64,000 nt of DNA from the NCBI GenBank assembly GCA_021295815.1, contig JAGWBQ010000001.1:25165-89164 (forward strand). The letters run 5' to 3'. Shown here one piece after another: positions 35,265 through 44,444 of the stretch; position 1 is the first letter of the stretch, and every line of letters begins with the position of its first letter. The position numbers and the translations under genes are program-made. The notes under the pieces are model-generated. The model searched no databases, had not been told where the DNA came from, and saw only the letters and a list, made by a program, of their open reading frames with translations. The DNA comes from Gemmatimonadota bacterium. Its GTDB lineage: Bacteria; Gemmatimonadota; Gemmatimonadetes; Longimicrobiales; Gaopeijiaceae.

Positions 35265-38200
35265 TGCGCGCCGCGATCGTTCTCACGACCGGCCTCTCGT
35301 TGGCAGGGGCCGAGCTCGCGGCTCAGGCGCCCGGCGGCGGTCGACAGAATCCGCTGCCCCTGCGCGGCACACGCACCGTCGAGTACACCGCCACCGAGGG
35401 CACTTGGATATCCCTTGACGTGAGCCCCGACGGCAGCCGGATCGTCTTCGACCTCCTGGGCGATCTCTACCTGCTCCCCATCGAGGGAGGAGAAGCGGTT
35501 CCGCTCCTGCGGGGGATGGCTTACGAGGCGCAGCCCCGCTTCAGCCCGGACGGCGAGTCGGTGGCCTTCGTCTCCGACCGCAGCGGCGGCGACAACCTTT
35601 GGACCATAAGGCTCGACCTCACCGACACCACCCAAGTCACCAGGGGCAACGGCAGCCTCTATCTCTCGCCCGAGTGGGCACCTGACGGCGAGCATATCGC
35701 CGTCTCCCGGTCCGGCGGATTGGGCGGCTCCGCGAGCACCTTCATCGTACACGTGGATCGGGGCTCGCCCATGCCTCTGGGCGGCGGCGCCCCCAAGCGG
35801 GTGGGCGCGGCCTTCAGCCCCGACGGCCGCTACGTCTACTACGCCGGCGCTTTCCAGGACTGGGAGTACAACGCTGTCCTGCCTCTCTATCAGCTCTACC
35901 GCTTCGACAGGGAGAAGGGCACGACCACCACCATCACCAACCGCTACGGATCGGCCTTCAGACCGGCCGTCTCTCCCGACGGCGACTGGCTCGTCTACGG
36001 TACCCGTCACGGACCCGACACCGGGCTGCGGAAGCGCGATCTCGAGACCGGCGACGAGGAGTGGCTGGCTTTCCCGGTTCAGCGCGACGAGCAGGAATCT
36101 CGGGCGCCGCTCGACGTTCTCCCCGGCTACTCGTTCACACCGGACGGCTCGGCGATCGTCGTCTCTTACGGCGGCAAGATCTGGCGCGTGCCCATGGACG
36201 GCGGCGAGGCTTCGGAGATCCCGTTCGAGGCGCCGGTCGAGCTTCCCGTGGGCCCGGAGGTGAAATTCGCCTACACGATCGACACAGCCGAGATGGTGAC
36301 TGCGAGCCAGATCAGGTCGCCGGCAGCCTCTCCCGACGGCGGGATGGTGGCCTTCACCGCCTTCGACCGGCTCTGGGTGAAGGAGCTTCCCGACGGCGAC
36401 GCTCGACGGCTCACCGCCACCGACGTGGGCGAATTCCACCCGCAGTGGTCGCCGGACGGCTCCCAAGTCGCCTACGTCTCGTGGGACGACAGCGAGGGCG
36501 GCCACATCATGAGCGTCCCCACGGCCGGCGGACCGGCGTCGCAGCTCACCGTCGATGCGGCCCTCTACTACAACATCGCCTGGTCGCCCGACGGAGAGCG
36601 CATCGTCGCCTCACGGGGGGCGGCGCGCGAGCTCAAGGAGGCTGCGGACGCATTCTTCGGTCCGATGGGGGCCGAGTTCGTCTGGATCCCGGCCACCGGC
36701 GGCGAGGCCACAGTGATTTCGCCGACCGGCACTCGCGACGTGGCGCACTTCCGCGCCGACGACTCGGAACGCATCTACGCCTACTCGCCGCTGGAGGGGC
36801 TGGTCTCGTTCCGCTGGGACGGCACCGACCTCCGACGACACCTGCGCGTGATGGGATCGCAGGGCGTACGCGGCATCGGAGATCCGCACACGGAGCGGCT
36901 CGTCAACCTGCCGCGGCGGATTTACCCCTGGCGCGCGGAGTCTCCCATGGGCAGGGGCGTGACCGATCCGGCGCTCCGTCCCGAAGGCGGGGCCGGCAAC
37001 TTCGGGGCGGACGCTCCCGGACTCACCGGCACGGCCAACGGCCCCCAGGGCGCGGCCGATCCCGCAGCCGCTCACCCCGAGCCGTACCCGACCGAGGCCG
37101 GAGGTCCCGGTCCGGCAGGGCTCGCCCTGCTCTCGCCGACCGGGGAGCGCGCGCTGGTTCAGATCGGGCGTGACATTCTGGTCGTGGACATCGCCGACGA
37201 GGCCGGGCCCGAGCCTCCTAACATTCTCTTCATCGCGAGCACGGGATCCTCACCGGTTCCGGCGCGCAAGCTGAGCGACGTAGGCGGCGAGTTCCCGTCC
37301 TGGTCGGCGGACGGAGAACGCGTCCACTGGTCGCTCGGCAACGTTCTCTTCACCTACGATCTGGCTCACGTCGAGGCCGAGGAGGCCGAGGAGGAGGAGA
37401 CGGCTCACGAGCTGGCGCTCCACCGGGTGCGAGTGGCCGCAGTCAACGACACTCTCTCCGAAAAGAAGTCCGAGAAGGACAGTCTGGAGAAGGCCGACGA
37501 GGAGGTTCCGGAGGAGCTCGAGGAGGAGATCCGCAGGCTGCGCGCCGACTCGGTTCAGGCCGGAGCCGACGAGCTTATCGCCAGAGCCGACTCCATCCGA
37601 GAGGCCGCCGCGGAAATCGAAGCCAAGGCCGAAGCGGTCCGGGACGGCGACGACGAGGCTCTCGCCGACACCACCGAGTCCTACGAGGCAGTGGAGCGGA
37701 AGATCGAGGTGGATCTGCCGCGAGACATCCCTCGCGGAACTGTCGCTCTTGTGGGCGGTCGCGTGATAACGATGAAGAAGACGCCGCCGCCGCCCGAGGA
37801 CCCGGAAGAGGGCGAGGAGGATGACGAGACCGCCGAGGGCGAAGGGGAGGAAGGAGCCGAAGGGGCCGAGGGAGGCGAGGAAGCCGCCGCCGAGGAGGAC
37901 GAGGCGGACGAACAGGAAGAACAGGAGCCCGAGGACCCGGTGGTCGAGGTCGGCGTTATCGAAGACGGAGTGGTCGTCGTCACCGACAACCGCATCGTCG
38001 CCGTCGGCCCGAGGGACTCGGTCGAGATCCCCGACAGCGCCCGCACGATCGACGTGAGCGGGAAGACGCTCGTGCCCGGTTTCATCGACACCCACTACCA
38101 CGCGCAGTGGCTGGTTCCCGAGGTCCACCCGGAGGAGGTCTGGCAGTACCTCGCCACGCTCGCCTATGGAGTCACCACCACCCGCGATCCCCAGACGGGA

Positions 38201-39193
38201 TCGACCGACATCCTCAGCTACACCGACCGCGTGCTCACCGGAGGGATGACCGGTCCGCGCATCTTCTCCACCGGACCCGGCGTCTTCATCCAGGAGAACA
38301 TCTCCGACGCGGACCACGCCAAGCGAGTGCTGCGCCGGTACGCCGAGTACTGGGACACCAAGACGCTGAAGATGTACATGAGCGGCAACCGACAGCAGCG
38401 TCAGTGGATCATCCAGGCGGCGCGCGAGCTCGAGATCATGCCCACCACCGAGGGCGGACTCGACTACAAGATCGACATAACCCACGCCATCGACGGCTAT
38501 CCCGGGATCGAGCACAACCTGCCCATCACGCCCATCTTCAACGACGTGGTGGAGCTCTTCAAGACCTCGCAGACCACGAACTCACCCACCCTCCTGGTGT
38601 CCTACGGCGGCCCGTTCGGAGAGAACTACTTCTACGCCACGGAGGAGGTGCACGACGATCCCAAGCTCAACGTCTTCGTCCCGTCGGCGAACCTGGACGC
38701 CAGGGCGCGCAGGCGCGGTCCGGGGGGCGGCGGCAGCCCCGGCGGCGCGGGCTGGTTCCTGCCAGAGGAATACGTCTTTCCTGAGCAGGGCGAGTTCGTG
38801 AAAAAGATGCTCGAGGCCGACGCGCGAGTGGGGGTCGGCAGCCACGGTCAGATCCAGGGTGTCGGTTTCCACTGGGAGCTCTGGGCGATGGCGGCCGGCG
38901 GCGGCGCCAATCACGACATGCTCAGGGCGGCCACGATACTGGGCGCGGAGGCGATAGGGCTGGGCGGCGAGATCGGATCGATCGAGAAGGACAAGTACGC
39001 CGACATCGTCATCCTCAACTCCAACCCGCTCGACGACCTGCGCAATACGGTGGACATCGCCTATGTCATGAAGAACGGACGGCTCTACGACGGCATGACG
39101 CTGGACGAGATCCATCCCCGCGAACGCGAGCTGGTACGCGAAAGACCCGCCGAGTCGGGTCCGGCCAACACGGCGGCGGGTATCAGGAGGTAG
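35261..39193 (+). CDS. Secreted TolB-propeller amidohydrolase with acidic insert (second of tandem pair)
   Basis: 1310 residues; paralogue of the preceding gene, same domain order. The ATG at 35261 sits behind AGGAGGTG and overlaps the upstream TGA. Signal peptide (AIVLTTGLSLAGAELAAQ), propeller blades (AQPRFSPDGESVAFVSDRSG), then amidohydrolase with FIDTHYHAQW (His945, His947; second residue Tyr instead of Ala), THAIDGYPGIEHN and GSHGQIQGVGFHWE. Two extra stretches are absent from its partner: a charged helical segment at about 700-810 (EKKSEKDSLEKADEEVPEEL) and a ~55-residue almost purely acidic run at about 842-897, inserted inside the N-terminal beta-sandwich of the amidohydrolase. DNA there is a GAG/GAC-rich low-complexity tract. 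Confidence 0.92.
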   Translation: MMRAAIVLTTGLSLAGAELAAQAPGGGRQNPLPLRGTRTVEYTATEGTWISLDVSPDGSRIVFDLLGDLYLLPIEGGEAVPLLRGMAYEAQPRFSPDGESVAFVSDRSGGDNLWTIRLDLTDTTQVTRGNGSLYLSPEWAPDGEHIAVSRSGGLGGSASTFIVHVDRGSPMPLGGGAPKRVGAAFSPDGRYVYYAGAFQDWEYNAVLPLYQLYRFDREKGTTTTITNRYGSAFRPAVSPDGDWLVYGTRHGPDTGLRKRDLETGDEEWLAFPVQRDEQESRAPLDVLPGYSFTPDGSAIVVSYGGKIWRVPMDGGEASEIPFEAPVELPVGPEVKFAYTIDTAEMVTASQIRSPAASPDGGMVAFTAFDRLWVKELPDGDARRLTATDVGEFHPQWSPDGSQVAYVSWDDSEGGHIMSVPTAGGPASQLTVDAALYYNIAWSPDGERIVASRGAARELKEAADAFFGPMGAEFVWIPATGGEATVISPTGTRDVAHFRADDSERIYAYSPLEGLVSFRWDGTDLRRHLRVMGSQGVRGIGDPHTERLVNLPRRIYPWRAESPMGRGVTDPALRPEGGAGNFGADAPGLTGTANGPQGAADPAAAHPEPYPTEAGGPGPAGLALLSPTGERALVQIGRDILVVDIADEAGPEPPNILFIASTGSSPVPARKLSDVGGEFPSWSADGERVHWSLGNVLFTYDLAHVEAEEAEEEETAHELALHRVRVAAVNDTLSEKKSEKDSLEKADEEVPEELEEEIRRLRADSVQAGADELIARADSIREAAAEIEAKAEAVRDGDDEALADTTESYEAVERKIEVDLPRDIPRGTVALVGGRVITMKKTPPPPEDPEEGEEDDETAEGEGEEGAEGAEGGEEAAAEEDEADEQEEQEPEDPVVEVGVIEDGVVVVTDNRIVAVGPRDSVEIPDSARTIDVSGKTLVPGFIDTHYHAQWLVPEVHPEEVWQYLATLAYGVTTTRDPQTGSTDILSYTDRVLTGGMTGPRIFSTGPGVFIQENISDADHAKRVLRRYAEYWDTKTLKMYMSGNRQQRQWIIQAARELEIMPTTEGGLDYKIDITHAIDGYPGIEHNLPITPIFNDVVELFKTSQTTNSPTLLVSYGGPFGENYFYATEEVHDDPKLNVFVPSANLDARARRRGPGGGGSPGGAGWFLPEEYVFPEQGEFVKKMLEADARVGVGSHGQIQGVGFHWELWAMAAGGGANHDMLRAATILGAEAIGLGGEIGSIEKDKYADIVILNSNPLDDLRNTVDIAYVMKNGRLYDGMTLDEIHPRERELVRERPAESGPANTAAGIRR

Positions 39194-39196
39194 CTG

Positions 39197-39625
39197 GTGT
39201 CGGGCCAACGCTGTCCAATCGATCACAGAGAGATGGAAACCCGCGCGGGCCGGCTGCCCAGGCCGGTCCGCAAGGCCCTCTACCTCGCTCTGGGGTTCGT
39301 CAGCGTGATCATGGGCGTCATCGGCATCGCAATCCCGGTCTGGCCCACCACCTGCTTCCTGCTCCTTGCCGGGTGGTGCTTCGCGCGCTCGTCTCGGAGG
39401 GCCGAGCGCTGGCTCTTCGGGAACCCCATCTTTGGGCGCTACCTGACGGCGTACAAGCTCCGGGGCACGATCTCGTCACGTGTGCGCGGGGCCTCCCTCG
39501 TCGGGCTCTGGGGGTCGATCGCCGCCTCTACGTACTTCGTCTTCGACCAGCTCTGGCTCGTCGCCCTGCTCGTGATCGTGGCGGGTGCCGTCTCGGCGCA
39601 CCTGCTTTCCCTGCGGACCGAATAG
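39197..39625 (+). CDS. YbaN family (DUF454) inner-membrane protein
   Basis: 142 residues from a GTG at 39197, chosen because AGGAGG lies 6 nt upstream, inside the end of the amidohydrolase gene; an ATG at 39233 is the alternative. The family core GFVSVIMGVIGIAIPVWPTT then CFLLLAGWCFARSSRRAERW and NPIFGRYLTAYK is unmistakable DUF454. Three to four membrane helices. Function of YbaN proteins is not settled. Likely cotranscribed with the two amidohydrolases. Confidence 0.88.
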   Translation: MSGQRCPIDHREMETRAGRLPRPVRKALYLALGFVSVIMGVIGIAIPVWPTTCFLLLAGWCFARSSRRAERWLFGNPIFGRYLTAYKLRGTISSRVRGASLVGLWGSIAASTYFVFDQLWLVALLVIVAGAVSAHLLSLRTE

Positions 39626-39643
39626 GGGGCGTCCCCTCTCCAC

Positions 39644-40819
39644 TCACCCGGGGAAGATGGACGACCGGCCCAGCGCGGCGTCCAGCGGTCTGAGCTCGTC
39701 GGGGTCGTACCAGAGGTTCACGTCGACCGAGCGAGCCCCTTCAGCCATGACCTCCAGCGACACCGGTCGGTAGGAACCGTCCCTTAGCGCCACCAGTACC
39801 CCGCTCCTCTTCTCGGCGACCAAATCCATCGCCAGGTGCCCGTAGGCCTGCGGTATGATCGAGTCCATGGCGTCCGGGGCCCCGGAGCGCACCAGGTAGG
39901 TCAGCCGCTGGCTCATCGTGTTGACCCGCCTTCCTTCGTTGAAGGCGGTCGAGTGGAGTTTGATGGCGTTAGCGACGGCGTCGCCGATCCCGCCGAGCTT
40001 CTTGTGTCCGTAGGCGTCCGTCTCCTCGTCGGTGACGCTCATCTCGCTATGACCGGCGAAGGTCGCGCCCTCGGAGACCAGGACCGCAGCGTAGCGGCTC
40101 GGATTCGAGTCTCGGTCGGCCACGAGCAGGCGAACCAGGTGTTCGGCGTCGAACGGATGTTCCGGAATGAGGCAGCGATCCGCAGCTCCGGCCAGCGCGG
40201 GCACAAGGGCCGTGAACCCGGCGTAACGCCCGAAGACCTCGATGACCATGATGCGCTCGTGCGATCCCGCCGGGGTGCGGAGCCGGTGCGCGAGCTCGAT
40301 CGTGCGCGCGACGCAGGTGCTGAATCCGATGCAGTAGTCGGTGCCGGGCACGTCGTTGTCCATCGTCTTGGGAATGGCGACGACCCGGGCGCCCTCCCGG
40401 TGGAGTCGGTGCGCGTAGGAGAGGGTGTCGTCTCCGCCGATCGGAATGAGAGTGTCGACCCCCAGGTGTTCGAGGTTGGTGAGCACCTCGGGTGTCAGGT
40501 CGTTGGTTTCCTCGGCGTAGATCGGGCGCAGGTGCGCCGGTACCCGGTCGCGCGTCGTATGGCTGGGGCGCGTTCGCGAGGTGTGCAGGATGGTGCCGCC
40601 CGTGCGAGCCGACGTTCGAACCACGCCGGGCGTCAGTTCGACCACCGAGTCGGAGTTGTCCGCTCCGGCCTCCCGACTCATCTCGACCAGACCGGCCCAG
40701 CCGCGTCGGATGCCGAGCACGCGCATGCCTTCGGCGGCGGCCCGGAGCGTGATGGCCCTGATGGCCACGTTGAGACCCGGGACGTCGCCGCCGCCGGTAA
40801 GCACCGCGATGGTCTTCAT
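39644..40819 (-). CDS. pfp: 6-phosphofructokinase, PPi-dependent type by key residues
   Basis: 391 residues from the ATG at 40819 (MKTIAVLTGGGDVPGLN). Glycolytic phosphofructokinase fold with GGDDTLS (128-134) and PKTMDND (150-156). ATP-dependent PfkA proteins carry a Gly in place of the second Asp and PGTIDND; an Asp there plus Lys151 is the known signature of pyrophosphate-dependent enzymes, because the side chains block the ATP alpha-phosphate. IEVFGRYAGFTAL is the fructose-6-phosphate loop. The reaction would be reversible and serve both glycolysis and gluconeogenesis. Convergent with ybaN, 18 nt apart. Confidence 0.9.
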   Translation of the reverse strand: MKTIAVLTGGGDVPGLNVAIRAITLRAAAEGMRVLGIRRGWAGLVEMSREAGADNSDSVVELTPGVVRTSARTGGTILHTSRTRPSHTTRDRVPAHLRPIYAEETNDLTPEVLTNLEHLGVDTLIPIGGDDTLSYAHRLHREGARVVAIPKTMDNDVPGTDYCIGFSTCVARTIELAHRLRTPAGSHERIMVIEVFGRYAGFTALVPALAGAADRCLIPEHPFDAEHLVRLLVADRDSNPSRYAAVLVSEGATFAGHSEMSVTDEETDAYGHKKLGGIGDAVANAIKLHSTAFNEGRRVNTMSQRLTYLVRSGAPDAMDSIIPQAYGHLAMDLVAEKRSGVLVALRDGSYRPVSLEVMAEGARSVDVNLWYDPDELRPLDAALGRSSIFPG

Positions 40820-41212
40820 GACATGCTTGAAAATGGTGAGAACGGATTCTGCTCGTAATGGTGAGAACGGACCCAAAGATACTTGCGCGACCGGCTGATA
40901 CGGTCAATCTTGAAGCCGGCGGTCCGGAGCGGCGACCCGGCGGGAAACAGCGCCCTGCACCTCCGCCCCGACCGCCACCGTCCGACCCGGTCAGTCCCGA
41001 TCAAACGAGCGAGAGTGCAATGCGTCCCGTCCCCGCCGCCACAGCAGCCATGATCGCAACCGTGGATCCGGCCAGCCTCGAGCTCTCGACCTTCGAACTC
41101 CCCGAGAACGCCCTGCCGCACCGGCTCGGTGTGACCTCGGACGACATCGTCCAGTTCGGCACCGACACCAACACGGTAGCCGGAGAGTAAGATCGTCAGC
41201 CTGCCCTGACCG
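40820..41212. other. Intergenic region between divergent pfp and yfcC-like genes
   Basis: 393 bases. A GAACGGATT / GAACGGACC near-repeat with AATGGTGAGAAC present twice (40832-40842 and 40857-40867) lies just before the phosphofructokinase start and could be an operator or a small duplication. A frame at 41022-41190 (MRPVPAATAAMIATVDPASL...) is mildly protein-like but has no ribosome site or known motif, so I do not call it. No terminator or RNA gene is seen. Confidence 0.35.
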
Positions 41213-42574
41213 ATGAGCCTGGCCGCGCGCCTGCGGGTACCGCACCCGCTAGTCCTCCTGACCGGCGGGATATTTCTGGCCGCCCTCGCGAGCTGGATCA
41301 TCGTCCCAGGCGAGTACGACCGCCAACTGGACGAGGGGACGGGGCGCGAAGTGATGGTCGCAGGCACCTACGAGGAGCTTTCGGAGCGTTCGACGGTGAA
41401 CGCGTTCGACGCCGTGGTCGCGATCCCGAGAGGGATGCTGCATGTGGGCGACGTGATTTTCCTGGTCTTCCTGATCGGCGGCGCCTTCACGGTTCTGGAT
41501 TCGGCGGGAGTGCTGGCAAGGGGCACCTCCGCGCTGTCGCGGTTCCTCGCCGGACGCACCATCCTCACAATACCGGTGGTCTCGCTCTGCTTCGGCGCGG
41601 CGGGTGTGACCTTCAACATGCAGGAAGAGGTCATCGCCCTCACGCCCGTGATGCTGGTCCTATGCCGCAGAGTGGGGTTCCAGCCGGTGGTGGCCGCAGG
41701 CATGAGTCTGGGATCGGCGATGGTGGGGTCGGCGTTCAGCCCGACCAACCCCTTCCAGGTGGGGATCGCGAAGAGGGTGGCGGATCTCGACCCGGGTACC
41801 GGAACCTGGTTCAGGTCGTCCGTCCTGGCGATCGCGTTAGGCATTTGGATCGTCGCGACCATGCGCTACGCCATTCGCACCCGGGCCGAACCGCAGGTCT
41901 CCGCGGGCGAAGACGCCGATCAGGGTTCGCTCACAGCCTCGGACACGGCGGTCCTCCTGCTGGTGGCGGTCACCTTCGCGGTAGTCACCCTGGGGCTGGT
42001 CCGCCTCGGCTGGGGTTTCGACGAGCTTTCGGCGACCTTCGTCATCATGGGCGTCGCCGTGGGAGCGATCAAGCGCATGGGGCCGACCGGGATCGCCGAG
42101 GCTTTCGTGCGCGGGTTCCGGAACATGGCCTACGCCGCGCTGCTCATAGGATTCGCCCGGGCCATCTACCTCGTGCTCGAGGACGGGCAAGTGCTCGACA
42201 CCATCGTCCACGCCCTCTTCACACCGCTTTCCGACCTTCCTCTCTTCGCATCGGCGGCCGGCATGACGGTGGCGCAAGCCGGTCTTCACATCGTGGTGCC
42301 CAGCGTCAGCAGCCAGGCGGTCCTGACCATGCCCGTAGCCGCTCCGCTCGCAGACCTGCTGGGAATGTCCCGGGAAATCGTAGTGCTCGCCTACCAGTAT
42401 GGCGGCGGACTATGCGATCTGATGACTCCCACGAACGGTGCGCTCATGGCCGTGCTCGCCACCGTCAAGGTACGCTACGAGGAGTGGTTCCGCTTTGCCG
42501 GTCCCACCTACCTGATCCTGCTGGCTTTGGGGATCGCGGCCATCGGAGTCGCTCTCACGATCGGGTTCGGTTGA
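41213..42574 (+). CDS. YfcC/DcuC-type carboxylate or amino-acid carrier
   Basis: 453 residues with about 12 membrane helices. YfcC-family marks: HPLVLLTGGIFLAALASWII then VPGEYDR, VVAIPRGMLHVGDVIFLVFL, FGAAGVTFNMQEEVIALTPV, GSAFSPTNPFQVGIA, HIVVPSVSSQAVLTMPVAAP and YQYGGGLCDLMTPTNGALMA. Family members move short-chain carboxylates, basic amino acids or peptides by proton or ion coupling; the cargo here is unknown. It is 20 nt overlapping, tail to tail, with the RNA methyltransferase gene. Confidence 0.9.
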   Translation: MSLAARLRVPHPLVLLTGGIFLAALASWIIVPGEYDRQLDEGTGREVMVAGTYEELSERSTVNAFDAVVAIPRGMLHVGDVIFLVFLIGGAFTVLDSAGVLARGTSALSRFLAGRTILTIPVVSLCFGAAGVTFNMQEEVIALTPVMLVLCRRVGFQPVVAAGMSLGSAMVGSAFSPTNPFQVGIAKRVADLDPGTGTWFRSSVLAIALGIWIVATMRYAIRTRAEPQVSAGEDADQGSLTASDTAVLLLVAVTFAVVTLGLVRLGWGFDELSATFVIMGVAVGAIKRMGPTGIAEAFVRGFRNMAYAALLIGFARAIYLVLEDGQVLDTIVHALFTPLSDLPLFASAAGMTVAQAGLHIVVPSVSSQAVLTMPVAAPLADLLGMSREIVVLAYQYGGGLCDLMTPTNGALMAVLATVKVRYEEWFRFAGPTYLILLALGIAAIGVALTIGFG

Positions 42575-44027
42575 CCCGCTCGCGGAATCGGCCGACTCGA
42601 AGGAGCTCGCGTGCTCGCACCCGGCTGATTTCCGACCGAAGTCCTTGGCGGGTCGCGGCCACGCGGCCCATCACGTCGCCCCCTACCCTGAGGGCATGGG
42701 GACCGAGGGCGTGCGCCGGGGTCAACGGAAGCGACTCACCTGCGAGAAGCGTGCTAAGTCCGTCTAGATCGGTGTCGACGATCCTCTCCGTGATCTCGCG
42801 GTCGAGCCCGCGCAGGAGGTCGTTGGTGGGGCGAGGGCGGCCGCGCGAATCGAATTCCATGGCCCGAAATCCGATCGCCGCCAGCCTGACGCCGTCCGGA
42901 TGGGAGCCATGGACGCCCGAAGCCGCCTCGTCGCCGAGCCACGACGGCCACTCGCGAAGGGAGTGGAGCCAGAGACGTCCGCCCCGCTCTCTCCAGCGCA
43001 TCTTCTCCAAAACCGGGGCCGCGACCCCGAATCGGCCGGTCATCTCGGCCTCGGCGAGCCCGGCCAGCTCACGCTCCGACTCGGCCCGACCTCCCGGGTC
43101 CACAGGTCCCCAGCCGCGAGCTTCCTCGTTCCCGAGCTTGACCAGCTTGGCCATGTAGAGTCCGCCGGAGTCGAGATGGTGCGGATAGACGCGCGCGGTC
43201 CCGGCCAGCTCGCTGCCGTAGGAAACGCCGTCGAACTCGGTCAGCCCGGGCGCCGAAGGCACGCCGAGCGAGAGCGGGACCACCTCGACCGGTTCACCGG
43301 CGAGAGCGTCCGCGACCACGGCCTCGTTTTCCTCCGGAGCGAAGGTGCACGTAACATAGAGGACCGTACCACCCGGGCGGACCAGTCGGATCGCCTTGGC
43401 CAGAAGTCCGCGCTGCTTGCCGGCGAGATGGCGGGCGAACGACGCGGGCGCGGAACGAATGCGGCCGCCCTTTCGGCGGGCCGTTCCCTCTCCGGAGCAG
43501 GGTACGTCGGCGAGCACTCGATCGAAGGTGGAGGATTCCGGCAAGGCGCGACCGTCTCCCACCGTGACCGCGAAGTTGGCATGCCCCATCCTGTAGATGT
43601 TTCCGAGCAGCCCTCTCGCCCGGAGCTCGTTCACCTCGTTGGCGACCACGCAACCCGCCGGTCCGATCAGATCGGCAAGGTGACCGGCCTTGCCCCCCGG
43701 AGCGGCGCAGAGATCGAGCACGCGCTCGCCGGGAAGGGGAGCGAGAGCTGGGGCTGCGACGCAGGTCGAAGTCCGCTGGATGTAGAAGTCGCCAAGCCAG
43801 TGTTCCACGGTCGCCGAGAGCGGACATGGCCCCCGCTCCACCGTGAGGACGTCTTCAACGCCCTCCGCCGGAACGAGCTCGAAACCCTTGCGGGCAAGAC
43901 GGCGGGCGAGCGTGCGGGCGTCGGTTCGGCTTCTGTTCACGCGCAGAGTTTCGGGCTCCGGCGTCGACAGGGATCGAGTGAAGGCTCCCCAGTCGTCTAT
44001 GAAGCCGCGGTAGCGCTCGATGCTCAA
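42555..44027 (-). CDS. RNA (cytosine-5-)-methyltransferase, RsmB/RsmF/NOP2 family
   Basis: 490 residues. SAM-binding DLCAAPGGKAGHLADLIG; the DVPCSGEGTARRKGGRI motif IV Cys; and the catalytic Cys in motif VI, YVTCTFAPEENEAV. Both cysteines needed for m5C chemistry are present. An extra C-terminal domain (from ~300; WLHSLREWPSWLG, GVRLAAIGFRAMEFDSRGRP) fits RsmF/YebU-type rRNA enzymes better than RsmB, which has an N-terminal NusB domain absent here. Target RNA and position cannot be read. It lies 19 nt downstream of the GroES-like gene on the same strand. Confidence 0.9.
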   Translation of the reverse strand: MSIERYRGFIDDWGAFTRSLSTPEPETLRVNRSRTDARTLARRLARKGFELVPAEGVEDVLTVERGPCPLSATVEHWLGDFYIQRTSTCVAAPALAPLPGERVLDLCAAPGGKAGHLADLIGPAGCVVANEVNELRARGLLGNIYRMGHANFAVTVGDGRALPESSTFDRVLADVPCSGEGTARRKGGRIRSAPASFARHLAGKQRGLLAKAIRLVRPGGTVLYVTCTFAPEENEAVVADALAGEPVEVVPLSLGVPSAPGLTEFDGVSYGSELAGTARVYPHHLDSGGLYMAKLVKLGNEEARGWGPVDPGGRAESERELAGLAEAEMTGRFGVAAPVLEKMRWRERGGRLWLHSLREWPSWLGDEAASGVHGSHPDGVRLAAIGFRAMEFDSRGRPRPTNDLLRGLDREITERIVDTDLDGLSTLLAGESLPLTPAHALGPHALRVGGDVMGRVAATRQGLRSEISRVRARELLRVGRFRERVNRTRS

Positions 44028-44046
44028 CGGCGGCTATCGGCCCCGT

Positions 44047-44433
44047 TCAGTACTCGAGCAGATCCTCCACCTCGTCCTCGTTGCGGACCAGGGCCAGGAT
44101 CGCCGCCTGAGGCACGACCAGATAGCGCGAGCCCTCGAAGGTGATCTCGACCGAGGCCTTGCGGAAGAAGATCGCGTAGTCGTCGGTCCGGGCCTGAAGC
44201 GGAACGTAGCGCGGCTCGGGAGAGGCGTTCTTCCAGGGCTCGTCGTCGAGCTCGGTCGGTGCCGACACCGCGTTGCCGGGCCCGGTGGCCACGACCTTTC
44301 CCCCCTGCACCGCCTGCGAGTCGATGGCGCTCGGGGGCAGGTAGAGCCCGACCTTGGTTCGATCCTCCCCCTCTTCGGGCTGGACCAGAACGCGATCACC
44401 GACGACGATCAGACGTTTCTTGCGATCCGACAT
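44047..44433 (-). CDS. GroES-like co-chaperonin paralogue
   Basis: 128 residues, longer than the ~95 of GroES. RLIVVGDRVLVQPEEGEDRT matches the GroES start, and VQGGKVVATGPG and DYAIFFRKASVEITFEGSRY match the core barrel. The mobile loop that docks on GroEL (usually GGIVL) is replaced by VGLYLPPSAID, and a ~22-residue insert (ELDDEPWKNASPEPRY) interrupts the barrel. No groL gene is adjacent. It may be an alternative co-chaperonin or a structural relative. The ATG at 44433 is 11 nt after the stop of the DinB-family gene, so the two and the methyltransferase likely form an operon. Confidence 0.83.
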   Translation of the reverse strand: MSDRKKRLIVVGDRVLVQPEEGEDRTKVGLYLPPSAIDSQAVQGGKVVATGPGNAVSAPTELDDEPWKNASPEPRYVPLQARTDDYAIFFRKASVEITFEGSRYLVVPQAAILALVRNEDEVEDLLEY

Positions 44434-44444
44434 GGGTCGGCCGC

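Noticed and set aside
39624-39637. AGGGG-GCGT-CCCCT hairpin between ybaN and pfp, as a terminator
   Set aside because: Stem is only five pairs and no T-run follows on either strand.
41022-41190. 56-residue frame upstream of the YfcC-type gene
   Set aside because: No ribosome site and no family resemblance.
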